A stretch of DNA of 64,000 nt from Calothrix sp. NIES-3974 (GTDB lineage Bacteria; Cyanobacteriota; Cyanobacteriia; Cyanobacteriales; Nostocaceae): NCBI RefSeq assembly GCF_002368395.1, contig NZ_AP018254.1, forward strand, positions 3,286,001 to 3,350,000, in the 5' to 3' direction. Shown here piece by piece: positions 35,861 through 44,346 of this stretch. The position numbers and the translations under genes are program-made. Numbering within the stretch: position 1 is the first letter of the stretch; every line of letters starts with the position of its first letter. The notes beneath the pieces are model-generated. The model had not been told where the DNA came from and did not search any database. It saw only the letters and a list, made by a program, of their open reading frames with translations.

Positions 35861-36709
35861 TTAAACAATCGCCATTTCCCAAGATTGACCACGGGTAAGA
35901 CGAATTTGAGCAAGGGTGAAAATTGTCGGAATAATCCGTCCATAGTTGGTGGCAATTGTTCGCCAACCTAAATCAGCGAAAAACCATCCCCACATGGCTG
36001 GTCCGAGGAAGGCGAACACACTGCGAACTGCACCATAGCGAGCTGCGGATGTGACCATTCCCCGTTTTGCCATTTGCATTGCCACATAATTTTGAAACTG
36101 TCCAGCAGCAGCTTTACTTCCTTGAAGGATTGATTGTTGAGCAACCTGATAGGAAGCAAAATGGATCGCAAATTGACGGGCAATTTGATTTAAGAGTAAT
36201 GGACGTAACACCGAAGTTACCGCAAAAGCACTAGTACCTTTAAATAATAACCCCAAGGGGTCGCGTTGCAATGCCAAGTCGAGGGATTGAGTGGGGACGT
36301 TTTTCGCCAACTGTATCTGAACTTTTTCATTTAATTTCTTTTTCTCTGCCGGTGGTAATTTTTTCCACACACCACTTAATAAAAATAAAAATACTTCTGC
36401 TTCTAAATCAACTGTGGATAGATTGTCTGCGTAGGGAATTTTGAGATATTTACAGACTTGAATTAGTGCTTGACGGTAAGAAACTTGTCTTGTTTTTCCT
36501 CGTAGCACCGTCACTCCATCCGCAGCTAAATAGCGAAACCTTTCCTCTAGAGAATCAATCCAAGCATCACGTCCATTACGTTGGACTTCATAGGGTTCAG
36601 GTGTATTAAAATAATCTAATGGATTAAACTTACGGCTAAACATGATTGCCGTTAAATCTTGCAACTCTTGCTCTGTTGCTAGTTCAAGGGCTGTTCTGAG
36701 TTCATCCAA
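35861..36709 (-). CDS. YaaW family protein (UPF0174)
   Basis: A 282-residue protein of the YaaW/UPF0174 family as I recall it: MDELRTALELATEQELQDLTAIMFSRK at the N-terminus and an Ala/Gly-rich C-terminal part with hydrophobic segments (VRSVFAFLGPAMWGWFFADLGW, IIPTIFTLAQIRL) that may associate with membrane. Function unknown; E. coli YaaW is also uncharacterised. No neighbour suggests a role. Confidence 0.75.
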   Translation of the reverse strand: MDELRTALELATEQELQDLTAIMFSRKFNPLDYFNTPEPYEVQRNGRDAWIDSLEERFRYLAADGVTVLRGKTRQVSYRQALIQVCKYLKIPYADNLSTVDLEAEVFLFLLSGVWKKLPPAEKKKLNEKVQIQLAKNVPTQSLDLALQRDPLGLLFKGTSAFAVTSVLRPLLLNQIARQFAIHFASYQVAQQSILQGSKAAAGQFQNYVAMQMAKRGMVTSAARYGAVRSVFAFLGPAMWGWFFADLGWRTIATNYGRIIPTIFTLAQIRLTRGQSWEMAIV

Positions 36710-36803
36710 TTTCCCATCCTCCTCAACCGCAGTGTTATGTACCCTATTCTACTACTTGCTTTTGGATGTGGAGATAACAAAGATGACAGGTGGGGAGGAA
36801 ATA

Positions 36804-36847
36804 GTTTGTAATTCGTAATTTGTAATTTGTAATTTGTAATTTGTAAT
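36804..36847. repeat. Short tandem heptamer repeat (TTTGTAA)
   Basis: Six successive 7-bp units, mostly TTTGTAA with one TTCGTAA. Further TAATTTGTAAT segments occur at about 36875 and 36940. Confidence 0.75.
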
Positions 36848-37038
36848 ACCGGTTATGCGGGGAGTAAGCTACGTAATTTGTAATAGCCTGCGGCAACGCT
36901 TCGCGTACGTAATACTCGCTATGCGGGAAGCAAGCTACGTAATTTGTAATTGTTTCAGAAGCTAGTGGTTGCTGTCACCTGTCAACAAAATAACAAGGAA
37001 GAGATATTAGCGTCGGAAGTATAACTGCTTCTGAGTTC

Positions 37039-37177
37039 TAAGTAGGTAGGTGCAATTAAACCTAAAACCACAATGTAACCAATCATTCGGCGTAGAGACA
37101 ACCCGACGGGTTGTCTCTACTCCCTGACGGGTCGTCTGTACTTCCTGATTTTCACGACAATTTTCACCACCTACTTA
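37039..37177. repeat. Palindrome-cored MITE-like element (family A), complete copy
   Basis: Begins TAAGTAGGTAGGTGCAATTA (37039) and ends TTTTCACCACCTACTTA (37177); the ends are imperfect inverted repeats. The core palindrome is GAGACAACCCG-A-CGGGTTGTCTC (about 37094-37118), followed by half of the second one (CTGACGGGTCGTCTG). About 139 bp. Confidence 0.8.
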
Positions 37178-37181
37178 CCCA

Positions 37182-37922
37182 TCAAGCATAAATCGCTAAT
37201 CTTTGTTCTAAGCTGTGCAATTGTATCTCCAGGCTAAATATTTCCTCGATGTCGTCTAGGGTGTAGGCTTGAGCAAATTGATTGCGTTGACGATGGAGTT
37301 CGGCGATTTTGGTTTCTAAAGCATGTTTGACGAGGGGATTAATCTGATTTTTGGGGTTTTGGGGAGCAATTTCTACAATGCGACGACGGAGATTACGTAT
37401 TTGGTCGTCGGTAAATTTTATCACTTCTGCACTGGGATGGTAGTTTACCTGTAACTGCGATCGCTCGATTTCTAGTTTCACTATTTTAGCAACTAGGGCT
37501 TGGGTAATTATCTGGTCAATCTGATTTTGGGAGTGGTTTTCAGTAGGTATATTGGAGAATTGTTGATGTAGTTGGGAAATTTGCTGGCTAATTTCGATGA
37601 CACTGGGGTGGTTGGGGGAAAATTTGGCTGTCAACATTGTCCGTTCCACCTCTAGGGATGCAAGTTGATTGACCAATGTCTGAAATTTACTTTCCGGTTT
37701 GGGGGTATTTCCTCCCTGCAAGGAACGTTGTACCATTAGAATAGCTTCCCTGGCAAAGGCTGGCTGGACTAATACAAATGCCGGAACCGTCACCGCAGTT
37801 AGCCCTGCAACTGCGATCGCCATCACTGTCGCTCGCAACTGATTGTAGGATTTGCTTTGGGCGTACAGTAATAGTTTTTGATTGAAGGCAGTAGATTTAC
37901 GAATAGCTTTACGAATAGCCAT
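37182..37922 (-). CDS. Coiled-coil protein with three related helical repeats
   Basis: A 246-residue protein. An N-terminal basic segment and one hydrophobic helix (VMAIAVAGLTAVTVPAFVLV, about 33-52) suggest a membrane anchor or signal peptide. The rest is three related helical repeats: LVNQLASLEVERTMLTAKFS, LVAKIVKLEIERSQLQVNYH and LETKIAELHRQRNQFAQAYT, each followed by a segment such as PNHPSVIEISQQISQL. The (L-E-x-E-R-x-x-L)-(Y/F)-x-P-x-HP pattern recalls the periplasmic coiled coil of Wzc/Wzz chain-length proteins, but the Wzz membrane domains and kinase are missing. I do not know its function. Confidence 0.65.
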   Translation of the reverse strand: MAIRKAIRKSTAFNQKLLLYAQSKSYNQLRATVMAIAVAGLTAVTVPAFVLVQPAFAREAILMVQRSLQGGNTPKPESKFQTLVNQLASLEVERTMLTAKFSPNHPSVIEISQQISQLHQQFSNIPTENHSQNQIDQIITQALVAKIVKLEIERSQLQVNYHPSAEVIKFTDDQIRNLRRRIVEIAPQNPKNQINPLVKHALETKIAELHRQRNQFAQAYTLDDIEEIFSLEIQLHSLEQRLAIYA

Positions 37923-38273
37923 ATCAAGTTCACTATATTAGGTTAATCGGGAATCAAAACAAATCTGAATAAATATATATTTTAAGGATTCATCCCAGAA
38001 TCCGGGTATTCCTCATATTTCCTGATTTTTCACCAAACCGCTAAAACTTTCAGGAAATAGGTAGTAGTGCAAAATTAATTTGTAACAGCTCAGTTTATTG
38101 CTTTGCAAAGAGTAATCACATTTGATTATTTCCCCACAAAGGAAGACTGCGATCGCTGCTCAACATCACAATCAAATTGCCTTCCATTCTGTCTCCTGCA
38201 TTTTTAGTGCCATTTTTCCAGACAAGCGATAATATTCACTTGTTGAGTGCTGAAAAATTGGGATGCGATCGCT
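37923..38273. other. Divergent gene-free spacer
   Basis: Contains two HIP1 sites (near 38149 and 38265) and AT-rich promoter-like sequence. No gene. Confidence 0.45.
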
Positions 38274-38990
38274 ATGTCGTCAGAAATATTTCCAGGTGAA
38301 GTATTTGCCAATGCTACGGATTTTGATCAAGGTATTCGCCAGCTATTACCATACTACGATGAAATGCTGGATGCGATTACCCGTTGTGTTCCTTCCACCA
38401 GTTCACGCATTCTCGAACTGGGTTGCGGAACTGGAGAGTTAAGCCTTAAACTCCTCAAACGCTGTCCAGATGCAGAAATTATCGCTTTGGATTATTCCCC
38501 CCGTATGCTCAAACTTGCTCGCAAAAAAATCAAAGATGCAGGTTACGATGACCGATGGATGGGGGTTGAGGCTGATTTTGGGGAATGGGCAAACTATCCG
38601 GAAAAATACGGACTCAGGAGTGATTTTAATGCCTGTGTGTCTTCCTTGGCAATCCACCATCTTCAAGATGAAATGAAAGCCAAATTGTATCAAACTGTTC
38701 GTTCTGTATTAATTGAGCATGGTTGTTTTTGGAATGCAGACCCCGTTCTTCCAGAATCTCCCCAATTAGAGGAAGTGTATAAATTAGCTAGGGAAGAATG
38801 GACTGTCAGAAATAATATCAATCTGGTCGATGTTCGCATCAAGATGGGTTCTAGCGATACCCACGGATATTCCAGTCAAGACCAACTTGCTACCCTCGAA
38901 GCTCAAATTCAGATGTTGAAAACCGCAGGTTTTAATACCGTTGCTATTCCCTGGAAATATTATAACATTGCCGTGTTTGGAGGCTTTTAG
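38274..38990 (+). CDS. Class I SAM-dependent methyltransferase
   Basis: A 238-residue protein with the Rossmann methyltransferase motifs: ILELGCGTGELSLKLL (motif I, about 42-57), AEIIALDYSPRMLKLA (motif II, acidic Asp for the ribose) and CVSSLAIHHLQDEMKAKLY (post-motif). Substrate unknown; small-molecule methyltransferases of this type are common. ATG 38274 is used; a GTG nine codons earlier (38247) is possible. Confidence 0.85.
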   Translation: MSSEIFPGEVFANATDFDQGIRQLLPYYDEMLDAITRCVPSTSSRILELGCGTGELSLKLLKRCPDAEIIALDYSPRMLKLARKKIKDAGYDDRWMGVEADFGEWANYPEKYGLRSDFNACVSSLAIHHLQDEMKAKLYQTVRSVLIEHGCFWNADPVLPESPQLEEVYKLAREEWTVRNNINLVDVRIKMGSSDTHGYSSQDQLATLEAQIQMLKTAGFNTVAIPWKYYNIAVFGGF

Positions 38991-39076
38991 GAGTTATGTG
39001 AAAAGCCAGAGGATTTTGGATTGTGAAATATTTGCTGTATCAGCCAACCAATATTCTGGTTGGGTTTCTTTGCTGC

Positions 39077-39724
39077 TTATTGGAGGGGTAGAGATTTTTC
39101 GTTTTTACTCCCTGAATTTTCCGGCGATTCCATCCACCATTGTAAATCCTCTGGAGTATTACAATTAAAAAACATCTGCCTATTTCCAGCATCAATTGTT
39201 AATTCATGCACTTGATTTTGTTGCAACCAACCTTGAAAAGAACGTCCACCTTGAGCAATAAATTTCTTTAAACTTTCCACAGCAGATTGGCGGTAAAATC
39301 CACACAGGGGTTCCCATCCTTTCTCAACCTTAACAAGAGCCGCGATCGCATTGTGATCCACATGTATTAATTCTTCTTGCCATTTTCGCAAAATATCGCT
39401 ACACAAATTCGGTAAATCGCAAGCTAATAATAACACCCATTCGGTTTTGATTTCGGGTAAAGCTTGGGCAAATGCAACTAAAGGACCCGCTTGTTCCTGT
39501 TCATATATATACTGGATATGCGGTGGCAAATAATCCCGATAACAAGGGTTTTCAAGGGAATCACCTTGCGATCGCAATTTCGTCACTATATAAATATTTT
39601 CACTTAACTTTCTTGCCACATTACACACATGAGCAATCAATGGGACTCCATCAATTAAAATCAAAGCCTTATCCCGTCCCATCCGCGAACTTTTTCCACC
39701 AGCTAAAATGATAACGCTCAACAT
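39077..39724 (-). CDS. mobA: Molybdenum cofactor guanylyltransferase
   Basis: A 215-residue nucleotidyltransferase with the MobA loop LAGGKSSRMGRDKALILIDG (residues 7-26) and the metal site LLLACDLPNL. MobA transfers GMP from GTP to molybdopterin, making the guanine dinucleotide cofactor used by nitrate reductase and related enzymes. VPLIAHV and GWEPLCGFYR are also family stretches. The start codon opens the conserved protein directly. Not in an operon; it is convergent with the methyltransferase gene. Confidence 0.88.
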   Translation of the reverse strand: MLSVIILAGGKSSRMGRDKALILIDGVPLIAHVCNVARKLSENIYIVTKLRSQGDSLENPCYRDYLPPHIQYIYEQEQAGPLVAFAQALPEIKTEWVLLLACDLPNLCSDILRKWQEELIHVDHNAIAALVKVEKGWEPLCGFYRQSAVESLKKFIAQGGRSFQGWLQQNQVHELTIDAGNRQMFFNCNTPEDLQWWMESPENSGSKNEKSLPLQ

Positions 39725-39818
39725 TGCTCAAAGAATACAGGATATAGAATATGGTCATCAGGAGACGGGAATAATACCAATTTAGCAAAAGATATGGAAC
39801 AGATGAATTTTGTTTTTA

Positions 39819-39963
39819 CAGATGCAATATATCATGTCTCAAGTTCTGGATCTATTGCAAATATTGACGTTGTGCAGAGACGTAGCATCCCTACATCTCT
39901 AGGATAATTTTGGTTTTAAGACAACAAAATGTAAATAATTATAATTCATGCCTAAATTCAGCA
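39819..39963. repeat. Decayed palindrome plus dispersed repeat family F copy 2
   Basis: AGATGCAATATATCATGTCT is a mutated version of the GACGCGATATATCGCGTC palindrome, followed by the tail also seen at 3368-3390. From 39876, CAGAGACGTAGCATCC... CATCTCT and GGATAATTTTGGTTTTAAGA match 23463-23549. Confidence 0.6.
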
Positions 39964-39983
39964 ATCCCAGTATTGGTAGGATC

Positions 39984-40067
39984 AGCCTTACTCCCGTACA
40001 GACGCGATATATCGCGTCTCTCCCTAATTCCTGATCTCAACAACAATTTTCACCACCCACCTACTTA
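39984..40067. repeat. Palindrome-cored element (family A), right half
   Basis: GACGCGATATATCGCGTC at about 40001-40018, then CTCTCCCTAATTCCTGATCT, CAACAACAATTTTCACCACC and the CACCTACTTAAA end. The left end (AAGTAGGTAGGTG) is absent. Confidence 0.7.
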
Positions 40068-40306
40068 AATAGCTTTTATCCATATGTCTATTCCCCATTC
40101 CCAAATCCCTCATTAATTTTTATTAAAAGTATCGACAAAATAATCAAAAAGTAACGTATGATACAGAAAAGCAGGCGATAATAATCAACTTCAAGTTAAT
40201 CGAGCTTGGTCAGCGAGTGTAGCTAATAGCCAACGAAAGAAACTCAAGTTGAATGCACTGCAATGAGCGAGTATTTGACTTTGGAACAGGAAAAGAGGCA
40301 AATCAG

Positions 40307-40693
40307 GTGACTAGATTAACTTATCGTGGGGTTGAATACGAAACCCATAACCCAGAAATTGACGTGATTCCCACCCAAACGGTCGGGAAATACCGGGGTC
40401 AATACTGGAGAAAAAACACAGTCCGCATGATGCCAATTGATACGCGAGATGTAGATTTAAAATATCGAGGGGTGAAATATCATCTGGGTCCAGAAAAAGA
40501 ACCACTGACCCAACTCATCAAGCTAGCTGATAGATGTGTGATTTCCGGTAATGGACAAAAACCAGAAAATATTCATTGCATCCATTTAAGAAATATTCGT
40601 CGCAACATCGAATATCGTTTAGCGATCGCTAAGTTAAAAGGTGACGATGCATTGGTGAGAATGTTGCAAGATGAAGCGAGACAGCTTGTGTAA
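40307..40693 (+). CDS. DUF4278 domain-containing protein
   Basis: A 128-residue protein with the cyanobacterial DUF4278 motif: LTYRGVEYE near the N-terminus and a second LKYRGVKYHLG about 45 residues later. Function unknown. The C-terminal half is basic and helical (CIHLRNIRRNIEYRLAIAKL). The start is GTG 40307, with GAGG eight bases upstream; an in-frame ATG at 40253 would add 18 residues without homology. A clear terminator follows. Confidence 0.78.
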   Translation: MTRLTYRGVEYETHNPEIDVIPTQTVGKYRGQYWRKNTVRMMPIDTRDVDLKYRGVKYHLGPEKEPLTQLIKLADRCVISGNGQKPENIHCIHLRNIRRNIEYRLAIAKLKGDDALVRMLQDEARQLV

Positions 40694-41141
40694 TTCAGAT
40701 ATCTGTACAATATCTACAAGGGGTTTATCCCCTTTTCATTTTTTATTCTCAATTACTCAAGACTTACCGACGGATTCCTGAAGTTGGCGTAAGTTGACAG
40801 AACTATGTAGGGTCTGCTGTTCGCGAAGCGCAGCACTAGCTGTAAAAGTCTTGTAGTGAAAAAGTCTTGTAGTGAGGGTAGGGAACAGGGAGAGACTTTT
40901 AAAACATCCTTTTAGAAGTTGGAATTTCCACATTGTCAAAATACCCTTTAGTTAGGGTATATAGCAATCCGATTTAAGTCGTGAAAAATAGCGTTTCGTT
41001 GACTGATGACTGGTGACTGTTAACCGTCAACCATCAACTTTGAACAACCCTAACATGTAAGATTTCACAAATTATTTAGGACTGCGGCATAACTCATAAA
41101 TAATAGCTAACTGCTTGCAGTATAAAATAATTATAATTATA
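40694..41141. other. Gene-free spacer
   Basis: Contains the terminator at 40718-40747, a CTGCTGTTCGCGAAGCGCAG repeat segment near 40817 and a GTTAACCGTCAACC heptamer-type run near 41020. No gene. Confidence 0.5.
40718..40747 (+). terminator. Intrinsic terminator after the DUF4278 gene
   Basis: AAGGGG / CCCCTT stem with a short TTTAT loop followed by TTCATTTTTT, 24 bases after the stop codon. Confidence 0.75.
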
Positions 41142-41624
41142 TTACTTTTTATTAGACATTGCATAGGCCGCAGCAAATATGCTCATAAAGCCAGCAATTA
41201 TCCATTGATTATTATCCTTACTTGTCGCTTCTAATTTCTCCTGGTGAGAATTTTTGAGAAAGCGATTAATTTTCTTTTGCAATGCTTGAGATTTATAGTG
41301 GGAATTAAAATCACTATTGACAGGTAAATATCTTTTACTATTGTCCGTGTCATTCATAACTAAGACAACTTGAGATTTTATCTCTTCAGTATCTTCTGAA
41401 TTATTTTTTATTTTCCACTGATTATTTTTTTGTTCAACTCGAAATTGTGCTTCTTGAATGTTTTCTAAGGGAATTTCTCTCATCTCAGAACGAAGAAAAC
41501 TACTATTTTCAATGGTGCAGTATCCCTCGTTGGCATTAAATTTATCTCTTTGACAATAAATTGAATTTTTGGGCGAAAACATAATTAAAAATATACCAAT
41601 TATGATTAAGAATATATTCAACAT
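41142..41624 (-). CDS. Small membrane protein, function unknown
   Basis: 160 residues: an N-terminal hydrophobic helix (MLNIFLIIIGIFLIMFSPK), a polar middle domain of about 110 residues with two Cys (near 24 and 36), and a C-terminal hydrophobic helix (WIIAGFMSIFAAAYAMS). The domain (CTIENSSFLRSEMREIPLENIQEAQF) looks like a PH-type fold as in other small cyanobacterial proteins, but that is a guess. AGGAGG-like sequence precedes the ATG (AAATTTTGGAGGAAAT). Confidence 0.65.
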   Translation of the reverse strand: MLNIFLIIIGIFLIMFSPKNSIYCQRDKFNANEGYCTIENSSFLRSEMREIPLENIQEAQFRVEQKNNQWKIKNNSEDTEEIKSQVVLVMNDTDNSKRYLPVNSDFNSHYKSQALQKKINRFLKNSHQEKLEATSKDNNQWIIAGFMSIFAAAYAMSNKK

Positions 41625-42194
41625 CTATTTCCTCCAAAATTTTATTAATATTTGTGATTTTCCACGCTATTAACCTATGTCAAAATGCCAAAATTTTACC
41701 AATTCCACAATTATAGATTGAGGAATTTCTCATCATAAGAGCAGCATAATACTATTGATTAAAAATTAAACTTTATGGAAGTTTGACATGTTATCTAAGT
41801 TGTTTGTAATGTCGCGACTTCAAGATAAGGCTCTTGCTATAATCTTCAAGCGCAACATGCTAAGAGTCAAATATCTCAGCGCGCAAAGTATAAAGATGTT
41901 TTCTCACCAAATTCTGAGATTGGATAAATTCTTGTTCAATTTCCTTTATCCTGTTTTTTCCTATTCTCGGTCTGCACTTAAATGTTCGATTGCCTTCAGG
42001 GGAAAATATTCCCAAAATTGACTCCATTGACCCTTGGATTGAACCATAACTTCAGGGAAAGCATCCGGAAGCAATGAATAGGTATTTGTAGTTAAGGGTA
42101 GTTGGGGAAAGACAGCGTAAATCAAGTTGCATAAGTCATCCCCGCTCAGACGTATATATCTACAGAAGCAAGAAAACAGCCAGAGGTCAAGATG
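41625..42194. other. Spacer with two doubtful frames
   Basis: Two frames (41788-42021 plus, 41961-42224 minus) cover this region, but neither has a clear RBS or known motif. The minus frame's last 45 residues (TTNTYSLLPDAFPEVMVQSK and following) look protein-like and could be a relic. Confidence 0.4.
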
Positions 42195-42482
42195 ATGACT
42201 ACATTTACACCAGTCCGTCCCCATGCAGATGTATTTGCACCCCTACGTCAGTGGTTAGAAAGAATCGAAATCCACAACGCTGCGATCGCTCATTTTTTAT
42301 GCAAGTTGATACCGTCCCAATGTCCCTTTGAACGTGATGTGATGGTATTTGGGAAAAAGCTATTTCATATTCCCCCTATGTGCAAACTCAATCCCTTTTA
42401 TGAACAGGTGGTGGGACTACGTTTCAAAGCTTTGTGCTTCCTTGCTGATGAATGCGGTGAAGATATTACTGCCTATTGTTAA
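42195..42482 (+). CDS. Mo-dependent nitrogenase C-terminal domain protein
   Basis: A 95-residue stand-alone domain of the Mo_nitro_C family: PLRQWLERIEIHNAAIAHFL, CKLIPSQCPFERDV, FHIPPMCKLNPFYEQVVGLR and FKALCFLADECGEDITAYC. Four or five Cys residues are conserved in the family. It is named for resemblance to a C-terminal segment in nitrogenase-related proteins and is frequent in diazotrophic cyanobacteria, but its function is not established. Two adjacent ATGs (42192, 42195) are possible starts. No nif genes are nearby. Confidence 0.82.
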   Translation: MTTFTPVRPHADVFAPLRQWLERIEIHNAAIAHFLCKLIPSQCPFERDVMVFGKKLFHIPPMCKLNPFYEQVVGLRFKALCFLADECGEDITAYC

Positions 42483-42941
42483 GGATGGACAACATTTTGG
42501 GAAAATCGGAAAACTTAAAACTTATTTGTTAAAACTATCGGTAGTTTACTCAATTTAGATCAAAACTCAGCTTATACTGTCTTGTTATCTTTGAATATAA
42601 TCAGTTGGAATTTCTCGCCAATTCTTAAAACTTTTAGGGAATAGAGAGTGGGGAATAGGGAATGGGAAAATTAGTTCAGGGTATATACTCACATCTTGCA
42701 CCAAGAAAAGCTGATGAAAATAAAATACTCTGTATAAATCTAAATGTACTATTTTAGCGTTAAAAGCGAACAAGGGTACTGTAGCTATATCGTGTATATT
42801 TTAAAATTCAACGTATGTATACGTAAAGGTGCAAGATAATATAGCTCATCGCTAACCACTCGCTGTATACCGAAGTTAGTGAGAAATATGGATTATGGGA
42901 AAAATTATCTTCCATCCACTCAAAGTCCACATGCAAACATC
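42483..42941. other. Gene-free spacer with MITE-like repeat
   Basis: Contains GGGAATAGGGAATGGG heptamer-type runs near 42650 and family B repeat copy 2. The last 100 bases should hold the response-regulator promoter. Confidence 0.5.
42693..42837. repeat. MITE-like repeat, family B copy 2 (ATCTTGCACC ends)
   Basis: 145 bp, ATCTTGCACC ... GGTGCAAGAT, same length and orientation as 12518-12662. Ends about 105 bp upstream of the response regulator start, so it may lie in its promoter region. An ATCTTGCACC half-site also occurs at 49292-49301 without the rest. Confidence 0.82.
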
Positions 42942-43613
42942 ATGACACATATATTATTAGTTGAAGACGAGGTGAAATTAGCTCAATTCATCGAGCTAGA
43001 ATTATCCGGGGAAGGATATCAAGTCAAAGTTGTCCATGATGGTTTAGGTGGACTTCAGGCTGCACGGGAACAAAGTCCAGATTTACTGATTGTAGACTGG
43101 ATGCTACCAGGAATATCCGGCTTAGAAGTTTGTCGGCGTTTGCGCACTACTGGTGATGCAGTTCCGATTATTTTACTAACCGCCACGGATGAAATCAGCG
43201 ATCGCGTTGCTGGTTTAGATGCTGGTGCTGACGACTACGTTGTCAAACCCTTTCGCATCGAAGATTTACTCGCCAGAATCAAAGCCCATTTGCCCACCAA
43301 CCCACAACAAGACCCCAATATCCTCCAATTTGAAGACCTCAAACTCAACCGTTACAGCCGAGAAGTCAGTCGTGGCGATCGCAAAATTGAACTCACTGCC
43401 ACCGAATTCGACCTTCTCGAATACTTTCTCCTACATCCCCGCCAAGTTCTTACCCGCGATCGCATCCTCGAAGCTGTCTGGGGATATGATTTTATGGGAG
43501 ATTCTAATATCATTGAAGTCTACATCCGCTATCTTCGCATCAAATTAGAAGCCCATAACCACAAGCGTCTTCTCCATACTGTTCGAGGTGCTGGTTATGT
43601 CTTACGCGCTTAA
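42942..43613 (+). CDS. OmpR/PhoB-family response regulator
   Basis: A 223-residue two-component regulator: receiver domain with acidic pocket VEDE (7-10), phospho-acceptor Asp52 (LLIVDWMLPG) and Lys in YVVKPF; then an OmpR winged-helix DNA-binding domain (LTATEFDLLEYFLLHPRQVL, RDRILEAVWGYDF, NIIEVYIRYLRIKL, VRGAGYVL). No histidine kinase gene is adjacent, so its partner and targets are unknown. The ATG at 42942 opens the conserved HILLVEDE; the frame is open 21 codons earlier. Confidence 0.92.
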   Translation: MTHILLVEDEVKLAQFIELELSGEGYQVKVVHDGLGGLQAAREQSPDLLIVDWMLPGISGLEVCRRLRTTGDAVPIILLTATDEISDRVAGLDAGADDYVVKPFRIEDLLARIKAHLPTNPQQDPNILQFEDLKLNRYSREVSRGDRKIELTATEFDLLEYFLLHPRQVLTRDRILEAVWGYDFMGDSNIIEVYIRYLRIKLEAHNHKRLLHTVRGAGYVLRA

Positions 43614-43671
43614 TCCAAAAGTAGAAACCTGTTTGCTATTTCAGCTTTATTTCCGGATATGTTCAACTTTA

Positions 43672-43790
43672 TATAGCACCGGCGGTATCTTACTCTATAT
43701 TATCCGCAATTTGTCAAGATGTCAATAATCAGTCTTGAAAATATTGTGATTACGTCACATTATTGCAAATAGAGTCATTAATATTGAGAT
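43672..43790. repeat. Dispersed repeat, family D copy 2
   Basis: TAGCACCGGCGG, then TTGTCAAGATGTCAATAATC, AGTCTTGAAA, ATTACGTCA and TCATTAATATTGAGA, matching 10102-10221 in the same order and orientation. Confidence 0.65.
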
Positions 43791-44308
43791 AAAAGGCAAT
43801 TTATTGAGAATTAGATGACCAAACCGAGCAAACGCCAAATTTTGCATTTTTATTCATTTAAATAACTAATCAATTAAGCGAGAAATTGAAAACCCTGCGG
43901 TTTTATTCCAGGGATGAAATCTTCCGGAAGGCTTTTAACTAATTTGTAATTTGTCATACCCGCTACATAATAGCCTACATAACTTTTGGAGTTGACACTT
44001 AACACTCAACAGTTAACTAATTAATTACGAATTATTAATTACGAATTCTGGAGGGGTGACAATCTAGCTTGAAATGTTTATACAGCAAGGATTATAGAAT
44101 AGCGTTCGCGAAGCGACTCCTACGGAGTATCACCCTAATTATAAAACTAAATTCAGAGCCAAGTTCAACGGAAAAATAAGGCTTTTGCCCAAAGCTTATT
44201 AATAATAGAATCAATAAAGCCGGAAAATGTAGTTTATCTTTTGATGGCAAACTGGCTTAAAACTATTGCTGTATCATAGTTTCAGAAGTTTTCGTCACCC
44301 CCCAGTTA

Positions 44309-44337
44309 CGAATTACGAATTACCAATTACGAATTAT
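44309..44337. repeat. Short tandem heptamer repeat (CGAATTA)
   Basis: Four 7-bp units: CGAATTA, CGAATTA, CCAATTA, CGAATTA. It lies about ten bases before the stop-codon end of the ftn2 gene. Confidence 0.7.
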
Positions 44338-44346
44338 CCCCAGACC

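Larger units (their letters stand above)
36710..37181. other. Gene-free spacer packed with repeats
   Basis: Contains a TTTGTAA tandem repeat, a CGGCAACGCTTCGCGTACG segment shared in reverse with 31735-31760, and a family A element that abuts the stop codon of the next gene. Confidence 0.6.
39725..40306. other. Repeat-rich gene-free spacer
   Basis: Carries a decayed palindrome repeat, family F copy 2 and a family A right half (listed separately). The upstream region of the DUF4278 gene begins at about 40110. Confidence 0.55.
43614..44346. other. Gene-free spacer
   Basis: Contains family D repeat copy 2, a TTCGCGAAGCGACTCCTACG segment near 44105, and a CGAATTA-type heptamer tandem at 44309-44337. 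Lies between convergent genes. No gene. Confidence 0.5.

Noticed and set aside
36804-36847. Possible CRISPR array at the TTTGTAA repeats
   Set aside because: Units are 7 bp without spacers, so this is a simple tandem repeat. No CRISPR array or cas gene was found in the window.
43219-43548. 109-codon frame over the response regulator
   Set aside because: It overlaps the DNA-binding domain of a well-supported gene in another frame.
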